13,550 nt of DNA, from positions 1 to 13,550 of the forward strand of contig DATHII010000013.1 in assembly GCA_035316885.1 (NCBI GenBank). Direction: 5' to 3'. The notes beneath the pieces are model-generated. The model was not told the origin of the DNA, searched no databases, and was given only the letters and a program-made list of their open reading frames with translations. Shown in pieces: positions 6,637 to 13,550 of this stretch. Position 1 is the stretch's first letter, and every line of letters starts with the position of its first letter. Position numbers and translations under genes: made by a program. This stretch comes from DASRTE01 sp035316885. Lineage in GTDB: Bacteria; Actinomycetota; Actinomycetes; Jiangellales; Jiangellaceae.

Positions 6637-9600
6637 CTATGTCGACTGAGGTAACAGCGTGCCCTCGCCGCGGGGCGTCTGCCGCCAACCCGTCGCGAAC
6701 CGTAGGTACAGCGACGGGACCACGAACAGGTTGAGAACCGTCGAGGTGGCCAGGCCGCCCAGGATGACCACGGCCAGCGGGTGCTCGATCTCGTGTCCGG
6801 GGATCTGACCGGCGACGACGAGAGGAACCAGGGCGAGCCCCGTCGCCAAGGAGGTCATCAGGATCGGCGACAGCCGCTCGCGGGCCCCCCGGAGCACCAG
6901 CTCGGGCCCGAACGGCACGCCGTCGACGTGCTCGAGATGCTGAAAATGGTTGATCATCAGGATGCCGTTGCGGGCGGCGATCCCGAAGACCGTGAAGAAG
7001 CCGACCAGTGAGCCAAGCGAGATGATGCCGCCGCTGGCGAAGGCGGCCAGGACGCCACCGACCAAGGCGATCGGCAATGTCAGGAATGACAGGGTGGCCA
7101 GCCGGAAGCTGCCGAAGGCGGCCTGAAGGAGCAGGAAGATCGCGATCGCTGCGATGGCGCCAAAGGTCAGCAGACGTTGCTGGGCGGCCTGTCGCTCGGC
7201 GTGCTCGCCGAGCACCTCAGCGTGTACGCCGAGGGGGAATTGGACACGCTGCAGGCCGTCCTGAATGTCGCTCACGATCGCACCCAGGTCCCCCCCGTCG
7301 CCCACGTTCGCCCCCACGTCGATACGCCGAGAGCCCTGGTCGCGCTCGATCTGGTTCGGTGTCGGCGCGACGCGTACGTCCGCGACCTCCTCCAGCAGCA
7401 CCCGGTCGCCGGCCGGCGTGTCGATCGGCAGTTGTTGGATGCTGGTCAGGCTGTTTCGGGTCTCCGGCGTACTCCACACCTGCACGTCGTAGGCCTTTCC
7501 GCCCCGGAACATGTCGCCGACCTCTTCACCGGCCACGAGAACGCCCGCAGCTCGGCGCACATCTCCGGGCTTGAGCCCGTGACGTTCGGCCGCAGCAAGG
7601 TCCACCCGCACCTCGATCTGGGGAACGTCCACGGCCAGATCCACGTGCTCCTCGACGAGGCCGTCGACCTCGGACAGCACCTGCTGAACCTCTTGGGCCT
7701 TCTGCCGGAGGGTGTTCAGGTCCTCGCCGTAGAGGCGAACCACCACGGCCTCGCTGGCACCGGTCAGCACCTCCCTGATCCGCTCTTTCAGGTACGTCTG
7801 CACGTCCCGGTAGACCCCCGGATACCCGTCGACCACCTCCTGAATGGACGCCAGCGTCTTGTCGTAGTCGACCTCCTGGTCCACGCTGATCCAGTTCTCA
7901 CCGAAGTTGACGCCGACCACCTCGTCCATGAGTAGCGCCTGACCGATGTGGGCACCGAAGTTGCGGACACCGGGGATGGCACGCAGCTCCTTGCTGGATT
8001 GGATGGTGATGCGCGTCTCCTCCGGATGGGAGGCGCTGGGATCCGTGACCCAGTGCATGAGGAAGTCGCGCTCCTTGAACGACGGCAACAGCGACTGCCC
8101 CAGCAACGGCAGCGTCGCGACGCCGGCGAGGATGACGACACCGACGGTGGCGTAGGCGTGGCGCGGCCGGCCGACGACCCGGGCCAGAGACGCCTCGTAG
8201 CCCCGCTGCAGCCGTCGCACCAGTGCCGACTCTCGCCGCTCGATCACGGAGTTCCGCAGCATGATCAAGGTGAGAGCAGGCGTCACCGTCAGCGCGACCA
8301 CGAGGGAAGCCAGCGTCGCCAGCGTGTAGGACAGCGCCAGCGGCTTGAAGAACGCTCCCGTCAGGCCCGAGAGGAAGAAGACCGGGAGCGCAGACGCCAC
8401 GATGATCAAGGTCGCGTAGATGATGGGTCCCCGAACCTCAAGGGACGCCTCGAGGATGACCGCCGCTGTTGAGCTGCCGCTGCGCTCTCGCCGATGTTGG
8501 CGCAGCCGCCGCACGATGTTCTCGACGTCGATGATCGCGTCGTCGACGATGACGCCAAGGGCGATCACCAACCCCGCGAGCACCATCGTGTTCACCGTCG
8601 TCCCGCGCCAATGGAGCACGAGGGCCGCCGCCATCAGTGCCAACGGAATCGTCACGAGGCTGATCAGGGCGACCCGCCACTCGAACAGGAAGACGACGAT
8701 GATGATCACTACGAGCAGGAAGCCGAGCAGCATCGCCCTGCCCAGGTTGTCGATGGACATCTCCACGAACGTGGCCGGCCGGAAGATGGTGGTGTCGACG
8801 TCGATGCCCGACAGGCCCGGGGCCAGTTCGGCCATGGCCTGCTCGACGCCGCGGGTGACGTCGAGGGTGTTGCCCCAAGGAAGTTTCTCGACGATGAGCA
8901 TGAGCCCCGGGCCCTCGTTGATGACCGCGTCGCCGATGAGCGGCTGGTGATCCTCGACCACATTGGCGACGTCCTGCAGGCGAACCGTTGTTCCGTCCTT
9001 CTCGGCGACGGCCACCTGAGCCAGCTCGGCGGGCGTGGTGATGGGTTGGACGTGACGTATGCCCAGCCGCTGGTTGGGGGTTTCAACGAATCCCCCGGTG
9101 CCGATCAGCGATCCAGTCGAGAACTGGAGCAGGCCCGCGTCCAGCGCCTGAGAGGTTGCCGTCATGACCTGTTCCATCGAGACGTCGTGCGCCTCGAGGC
9201 GTTCGGGCTCGGTCTGCACCTGGAGCATCTGCAGCCGCTCGCCCCAGATGGCGACGTTTGCCACGCCCGGAACGCGGAGCAGACGCTCTCTGATCGTCCA
9301 GTAGGAGATCATCGACATCTCGATCAACGATCGTTCCGTCGACGACAGACCGATCTTCATGACCCGGCTCGTGGCCGATAGCGGCTGGATCATGAATGGG
9401 GGACTGGCCCAGGTCGGAAGCTGTGACGTGACCGCGTCGGTGCGCTCCTGGACCAGCCGCCGCGACTTGAGCAGGTCGGTACCCGGCTCGAAGATGAGCT
9501 GGATCGACGAGAGCTGGGGCACCGACTTCGATCGGATCTCATCGAGGCCCTCTACGCCCTGCATCGCCTGCTCGAGTGGGACCGTCACCAGGGACTCGAC

Positions 9601-9777
9601 CTCACCGGCGGACAGCCCGAGTGACGGAGTCTGGATCTCTACGCGGGGTGGGGCGAACTCCGGAAAGACGTCTACCGGCATGTCGCGGATCTGGGCGAGC
9701 CCGAAGTACATCATCGTTGCGGCGATCGCGACCACGATGAACCGCAGCTTCAAGCTCGATCCCACGATCCAGCGCAT
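6637..9777 (-). CDS. RND-1: heavy-metal-efflux-type (CusA/CzcA-like) RND permease with complete Asp-Asp/Glu relay
   Basis: 1046 residues from ATG 9777 (MRWIVGSSLKLRF), with TCGGGGGCG about 10 bases upstream. A further in-frame start at 9855 would overlap the lipoprotein gene and is rejected. Layout: TM1 at about 10-30, first porter loop to about 340, TM2-TM7 to about 558, second loop to about 868, and TM8-TM12 to about 1030. The IPV-type DMPVDVFPEFAPPRVEIQT (32-50), the FGIAARNGILMINHFQHLE block and GHEIEHPLAVVILGGLATST place it in the HME (CusA/CzcA) branch. In TM4, VDDAIIDVEN gives D412, D413 and E419. The pair matches the Asp-Asp of AcrB, while the first Asp of the CzcA DFG is Ala (A406). 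R936 stands where AcrB has Lys940. The three Met ligands of CusA are not present at the corresponding places, so a copper/silver role is not supported and the substrate is open. It lies 22 bases after the lipoprotein gene in the same operon. Confidence 0.9.
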   Translation of the reverse strand: MRWIVGSSLKLRFIVVAIAATMMYFGLAQIRDMPVDVFPEFAPPRVEIQTPSLGLSAGEVESLVTVPLEQAMQGVEGLDEIRSKSVPQLSSIQLIFEPGTDLLKSRRLVQERTDAVTSQLPTWASPPFMIQPLSATSRVMKIGLSSTERSLIEMSMISYWTIRERLLRVPGVANVAIWGERLQMLQVQTEPERLEAHDVSMEQVMTATSQALDAGLLQFSTGSLIGTGGFVETPNQRLGIRHVQPITTPAELAQVAVAEKDGTTVRLQDVANVVEDHQPLIGDAVINEGPGLMLIVEKLPWGNTLDVTRGVEQAMAELAPGLSGIDVDTTIFRPATFVEMSIDNLGRAMLLGFLLVVIIIVVFLFEWRVALISLVTIPLALMAAALVLHWRGTTVNTMVLAGLVIALGVIVDDAIIDVENIVRRLRQHRRERSGSSTAAVILEASLEVRGPIIYATLIIVASALPVFFLSGLTGAFFKPLALSYTLATLASLVVALTVTPALTLIMLRNSVIERRESALVRRLQRGYEASLARVVGRPRHAYATVGVVILAGVATLPLLGQSLLPSFKERDFLMHWVTDPSASHPEETRITIQSSKELRAIPGVRNFGAHIGQALLMDEVVGVNFGENWISVDQEVDYDKTLASIQEVVDGYPGVYRDVQTYLKERIREVLTGASEAVVVRLYGEDLNTLRQKAQEVQQVLSEVDGLVEEHVDLAVDVPQIEVRVDLAAAERHGLKPGDVRRAAGVLVAGEEVGDMFRGGKAYDVQVWSTPETRNSLTSIQQLPIDTPAGDRVLLEEVADVRVAPTPNQIERDQGSRRIDVGANVGDGGDLGAIVSDIQDGLQRVQFPLGVHAEVLGEHAERQAAQQRLLTFGAIAAIAIFLLLQAAFGSFRLATLSFLTLPIALVGGVLAAFASGGIISLGSLVGFFTVFGIAARNGILMINHFQHLEHVDGVPFGPELVLRGARERLSPILMTSLATGLALVPLVVAGQIPGHEIEHPLAVVILGGLATSTVLNLFVVPSLYLRFATGWRQTPRGEGTLLPQST

Positions 9778-9799
9778 CACGTGCAACGCCCCCGACCGG

Positions 9800-10285
9800 T
9801 CAGTGGTCGACGCCGACCTCGGCGCCGAAGAGCTCTGTTGCGCCGACGATGACAACCTGTGTGCCGATGTCCGGACCGGCGGACAGAACGGCCTGTTGGC
9901 CGTCGATGTAGTCCACCGTGATTGCGTGCCGGACGAACACGAGAGGCTGCGGGTTGGTGTACGCCCAGGTGTCGCCCGCCCGGTCGTAGAGGACCGCGGC
10001 GTACGGCACGACGCGCCGCTGAACCAGGGCGCCGTCGCCGGTCGCAGTGGCTGCCACCATCGCCTCGTCGACCGGAGCCGTCTGGATGTCCAGTCGTTCG
10101 GCTGCCTGATCCGTCAGGGTGAGCCGTGCCAGCTCCGAGCCCTCCACCGACTCGATCGTGACGGATTCGGCGCGAGAGGCCGTCTCCTCCGGGGTGCCTG
10201 CGCACGCCGAGAGGGCAAGGGCGGCCATCGACACGCCGACGACCCAGTGCCCGATGCGTTGCCTTGTCTGCTCACGGTGCTGCAT
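9800..10285 (-). CDS. Small lipoprotein resembling a hairpin-less RND periplasmic adaptor (mini membrane-fusion protein)
   Basis: 161 residues. The N-terminus has a basic n-region (HREQTRQR), a hydrophobic stretch (VVGVSMAALALSAC) and a lipobox L25-S-A-C28, so it is probably exported and lipid-anchored. Residues 53-71 (ARLTLTDQAAERLDIQTAPV) resemble the first strand region of CusB/HlyD-type adaptors. Residues 92-156 (VVPYAAVLYDRAGDTWAYTN, then FVRHAITVDYIDGQQAVLSA, then GTQVVIVGATELFGAE) resemble their C-terminal beta-barrel and membrane-proximal part. Only about 20 residues separate the two, so the lipoyl and coiled-coil hairpin domains, normally about 150-200 residues, are absent. The ATG overlaps the end of RND-2 by 14 bases, with GAGGGG about 9 bases upstream, and RND-1 follows after 22 bases. 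It is probably the accessory subunit of both pumps. The adaptor relationship is my reading of the sequence pattern and is not proven. Confidence 0.75.
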   Translation of the reverse strand: MQHREQTRQRIGHWVVGVSMAALALSACAGTPEETASRAESVTIESVEGSELARLTLTDQAAERLDIQTAPVDEAMVAATATGDGALVQRRVVPYAAVLYDRAGDTWAYTNPQPLVFVRHAITVDYIDGQQAVLSAGPDIGTQVVIVGATELFGAEVGVDH

Positions 10286-13200
10286 CGAGGTTACCCCTCA
10301 GCGTGACGAGCTGCTCTTCCCGTTCGGGTCGATGCGGAACTGCCGAGAGGAACGGATCCGCTACGTCCGGTTCCGGTGTCGACGCGAACCGCAGGTACAG
10401 CGTCGGTAGGACGAACAGAGTGAAGAAGGCAGACGTCACGAGCCCGCCCAGCACGACGATGGCCACCGGCCGGATCACCTCGAGGCCTGGCTCGTTCCCG
10501 AGTACGACCAGCGGCACCAGCATCAGCGCCGTCCCCACGGCGGTCAGGAGGATGGGCGCGAACCGCTCCTCGGTTCCGCGCACGACCACGTCGTGACGAG
10601 AGGCGTCGGGCTCGCCGAGCTCGGCCTCCCGATACTGCCGAACCAGCAAGATGCCGTGTCGCACCGTGACTCCCAGCACGGTCAGGAAGCCGAGCATTGC
10701 GGCAAGCGTGAAGGTCCGTGCGCCGGCCAGCGCCGCCAGCGCTCCACCAGCCAATGCTGCCGGCAGGGTGAGGAGAATCATCAGCGCCAACCGCCAGCTG
10801 CGAAACGCCGCCTGGAGCAGGAGCAGGATTCCGATCGCTGCGGCGATGGCATACCCGAACGTGCGCTGAGCAGCGTTTCGTTCCTCCGTCAGCTGCCCCA
10901 ACAACTCCGCGTGATATTCGAGCGGGAACTGGACGTTCCTGATGGCACGGTCGACCTCGGCCATCACATCTCCCGCGTTTCGTCCGCTCACGTTGAACGC
11001 CACGTCCACGACACGCGCCACCGAGTCGCGACGGATGACCGTGGGCGCGGAGACGATTCGTACATCGGCGACGTCCCCCAGGCGCACATGACCGCCGGAC
11101 GGTGTGTCGACGAGCAGCTCAGGGATGTCGGTCACGCTCTGCCGGATCTCCGGTACCCCCCACACGACGACGTCGAAGACCTTCTGCTCCTCGAAGAGGT
11201 TTCCGACTGCCACGCCGGACAACAGCGTGGCCGCCGCGCGACGGACGTCGCCGGGTTTGATGCCGTGGCGCTGCGCCGCCGCCAGGTCGACTTCGACCTC
11301 AACCGTTGGCTCCTCCACGCTCAGATCCACGGTGGGGTCGGCGACGCCGGCAATCCCGCTGATGGCCTCGCGCAGCTCTTCGGCCTTCGCGCGCAGGATG
11401 GGCAGGTCCTGGCCGAACACACGCACCACGAGGTCCTCATCCACACCAGTCCGAACCTCTCGAACGCGCTGCTCCGGGTAGAGCTCGACATCGCCGGCAA
11501 GACCGGGGTACCCGCCGACCACGTCGCGTACCGAAGCCACCGTCCGGTCGTAGTCGGCGTCCGGCCGAATGGTGATCCAGAGCTCACTGGAGTTGACACC
11601 GACCACTTCGTCGGACGTGATCGCCCTGCCCACGTGGGCGCTGACGTCCTGGACACCGGAGACGTCGCGCAGCTCGTTGCTCGCCAGGGCCACGATCCGT
11701 GACATCTCGGGATGCGATGTGCCGGGCGCGCCGTCCCACTCGATCACCAGCTGCCGTTCACGCAGCGGGGGGAGCAGTTGCGGTGTACGCAGAAGCGGCA
11801 GCGTCGCGAGGCCCGCCAACACGAGCGCAGCGACGGCAACGTAGGCCCATCGAGAGTTGTGTACGACCGAGGTCAGGGCCCGGTCGTACCGCGGCTGCAG
11901 CCAGCGGACGATGGGCGACTCCGCACGATTCCGCCGCCCGCCGGAAAGCACAATCAGCCCCAGTGCGGGTGTCACGGTCAGCGCCACGACCATCGAGGCG
12001 AACACCGCCAACGCGTACGAGAGCACGAGTGGCCGCGTGAACGATCCGGTCAACCCTGCGAGCAGCGCCACCGGAACGGCCGCGACCAGGATGATCAACG
12101 TTGCGAAGAGCGCCGAACCGCGCATCTCGAGCGCGGCTTCCAGCACGGCGCCGGCGGCCGACCGGGCGGCGCCCTCGTCTTCGCGTTGTTGTCGGTGTTC
12201 CCGCAGGCGTCGTTGCATGTTGTCGACGTCGAGGACGGCGTCGCCGACGAGCGCACCGATCGCAACGACCAGGCCGGCCACGACCATCGCGTTGATCGTG
12301 GCACCCCGTAGGTACAACACGACCCCGGCCGCAGCCAGGGACAGCGGAATGGTGACGATGCTGATGACGGCCGCTCGCCAGTCAAAGAGGAAGACGATGA
12401 GCGCCACGAGCAACAGGAAGAGGCCGATCAGCAGCGCTAAACCGAGGTTGCCGATCGCACTGTCGAGGTAGCCGGCCGGCCGGTAGACCGTCGTGTCCAT
12501 CTGCACGCCCGGCAGCCCCGGGGCGAGAGCCGCGATCGCGCCGTCCAGGTCCTCGGTGACCTGCTGAGTGCTGGTCCCGGGGAACCTCTCGATGACCAGC
12601 ATGAGGCTCGCGCCGTCCGTGCCGACCGCGTCTCCGATCAGCGGCTGGTGGTCCTCCACGACCTCGGCGATGTCGCCCAGGCGGAGAATCCTGTCCTCGG
12701 TGCCCTCGATGGTGACCTGCGAGAGGTCCTCGGCGGTCACGATCGGGGAGATGTGCTGCACAGTCAGGCGTTGGTTCGGCGTATCGATGAACCCGCCGGA
12801 CCCTGGCGTCGACGCCTCGACGAAGCTGAGCGGCGACACCCACAGCGCGTTCCCCGTCGACTCCATGACCTGTACGAGCGACACGCCGTTGTCCTCGAGC
12901 CGCTGTGGGTCCACCCGAACCTGAAGCTGACGTTCTCGCTGGCCCCAGACGGAGACATTCGCCACGCCGGGCACACCCATCAGGCGCGGCTTGATCTTCC
13001 ACCGGGCCAGCACCGATTGCTCGATCAGGGACAGGCTCTGCGAGGAGAGCCCCACCATCATGACCCGGCCGGCGGAGGCTACCGGCTCGATCATCACCGG
13101 CGGTGTCGACACCTGTGGCAGGGCGTGCGCCTGGGTCAACCGTTCCGCCACCACTTGCCGTGCCTTCAGCACATCCGTACCAGTTTCGAAGATCATCTCG

Positions 13201-13478
13201 ATCGACGACAGGCCGGGGATCGACTCCGAGCGGATCTCGTCGAGGAACGCCACCCCGTTGAGCAGGTCCGCCTCGAGCGGAACAGTGATCAACTGCTCGA
13301 CCTCCGCGGCCGACAGTCCGAGCGCCTCGGTCTGCACCTCCACGTGCGGGGGCGTGAACTCTGGATGGGCCTCCACCGGGATGTTGGGCAGCCGAACGAT
13401 GCCGAAGCCCATCAATGCCGCAGCAACCGCCACCACGAGCAGCCGGAACCGCAGGCTCGACTCGATGATCCAACGCAT
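10272..13478 (-). CDS. RND-2: second CusA/CzcA-like RND permease, with altered proton-relay residues
   Basis: 1068 residues from ATG 13478 (MRWIIESSLRFRLL), preceded by a GGGGGTGGGG stretch. A TTG 21 bases upstream is less likely. The architecture is the same as RND-1 and the first 420 residues align almost without gaps (PNIPVEAHPEFTPPHVEVQT at 31-50, DTPNQRL at 232-238, VEDHQPLIGDAV at 274-285). TM4 reads LVGDAVLDVDN. Compared with VDDAIIDVEN in RND-1, the first Asp is Gly412, D413 is kept, and Glu419 has become Asp419. R940 lies in VRHGILL where RND-1 has ARNGILM. The cytoplasmic C-terminal tail is longer, about 36 residues rich in Pro, Glu and Arg after LYLRF. It is the first gene of the visible operon and its end overlaps the lipoprotein start. 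The frame is intact with no stop, so it looks functional but diverged. A role as partner subunit of RND-1 is inferred. Confidence 0.9.
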   Translation of the reverse strand: MRWIIESSLRFRLLVVAVAAALMGFGIVRLPNIPVEAHPEFTPPHVEVQTEALGLSAAEVEQLITVPLEADLLNGVAFLDEIRSESIPGLSSIEMIFETGTDVLKARQVVAERLTQAHALPQVSTPPVMIEPVASAGRVMMVGLSSQSLSLIEQSVLARWKIKPRLMGVPGVANVSVWGQRERQLQVRVDPQRLEDNGVSLVQVMESTGNALWVSPLSFVEASTPGSGGFIDTPNQRLTVQHISPIVTAEDLSQVTIEGTEDRILRLGDIAEVVEDHQPLIGDAVGTDGASLMLVIERFPGTSTQQVTEDLDGAIAALAPGLPGVQMDTTVYRPAGYLDSAIGNLGLALLIGLFLLLVALIVFLFDWRAAVISIVTIPLSLAAAGVVLYLRGATINAMVVAGLVVAIGALVGDAVLDVDNMQRRLREHRQQREDEGAARSAAGAVLEAALEMRGSALFATLIILVAAVPVALLAGLTGSFTRPLVLSYALAVFASMVVALTVTPALGLIVLSGGRRNRAESPIVRWLQPRYDRALTSVVHNSRWAYVAVAALVLAGLATLPLLRTPQLLPPLRERQLVIEWDGAPGTSHPEMSRIVALASNELRDVSGVQDVSAHVGRAITSDEVVGVNSSELWITIRPDADYDRTVASVRDVVGGYPGLAGDVELYPEQRVREVRTGVDEDLVVRVFGQDLPILRAKAEELREAISGIAGVADPTVDLSVEEPTVEVEVDLAAAQRHGIKPGDVRRAAATLLSGVAVGNLFEEQKVFDVVVWGVPEIRQSVTDIPELLVDTPSGGHVRLGDVADVRIVSAPTVIRRDSVARVVDVAFNVSGRNAGDVMAEVDRAIRNVQFPLEYHAELLGQLTEERNAAQRTFGYAIAAAIGILLLLQAAFRSWRLALMILLTLPAALAGGALAALAGARTFTLAAMLGFLTVLGVTVRHGILLVRQYREAELGEPDASRHDVVVRGTEERFAPILLTAVGTALMLVPLVVLGNEPGLEVIRPVAIVVLGGLVTSAFFTLFVLPTLYLRFASTPEPDVADPFLSAVPHRPEREEQLVTLRGNLDAAP

Positions 13479-13550
13479 CGTCCCCACCCCCGTTGGCAAC
13501 GCCCGACCCGTGCGGGAACGCTGGCGCTCTCACCGCAGGGCTCCGTGATG

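Noticed and set aside
12382..13533. Minus-strand open frame of 383 codons overlapping RND-2
   Set aside because: It is the shifted frame of RND-2, full of Gly, Arg and Asp with no recognisable domain, whereas RND-2 itself aligns with RND permeases along its full length.
13530..13550. Possible end of a further upstream gene (HHGALR and TGA on the minus strand)
   Set aside because: Six codons are too few to support a gene; it could be chance.
1..13550. CRISPR array, riboswitch, rRNA
   Set aside because: I saw no regularly spaced repeats, no conserved riboswitch core and no rRNA-like sequence on either strand.

Overview
High-GC DNA with a strong G/C third-position bias, GTG starts, an HtpX tail, a Ddn-type (F420-dependent) nitroreductase relative, YajQ and a tRNA-Tyr whose CCA is not encoded. 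Together these point to a chromosomal segment of a high-GC actinobacterium. The genus cannot be fixed from the sequence alone.

Region 1 (1-588, + strand) holds the last 40 codons of htpX, followed 6 bases later by a deazaflavin-dependent nitroreductase-like gene. Region 2 (629-2930) is a small decayed genomic island. It is bounded by a perfect 18-bp direct repeat that is the reverse complement of the last codons and stop of yajQ. Inside lie a frameshifted, N-terminally eroded tyrosine recombinase next to one repeat, a six-helix membrane protein of unknown function, and two different IS630-family transposase tails pointing outward. The element apparently integrated into the 3' end of yajQ and restored its reading frame. 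Region 3 (2913-3643) holds yajQ on the minus strand, then tRNA-Tyr(GUA) on the plus strand with a strong hairpin behind it.

Region 4 (3670 to the right edge, all minus strand) is an efflux block. In transcription order it carries an RND permease of the CusA/CzcA (HME) type (RND-2), a 161-residue lipoprotein resembling the two ends of a periplasmic adaptor without its hairpin, a second RND permease (RND-1), a DHA2-type MFS transporter, and a 437-residue membrane protein with a large extracytoplasmic domain. The first four are overlapping or tightly spaced and look like one operon. The two permeases align residue for residue around TM4. RND-1 keeps the Asp-Asp pair and Glu of the proton relay, whereas RND-2 has Gly for the first Asp and Asp for the Glu. 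This suggests a specialised, possibly heteromeric pump with a minimal lipoprotein partner. No regulator for this block is inside the window, and the promoter of RND-2 probably lies past the right edge.
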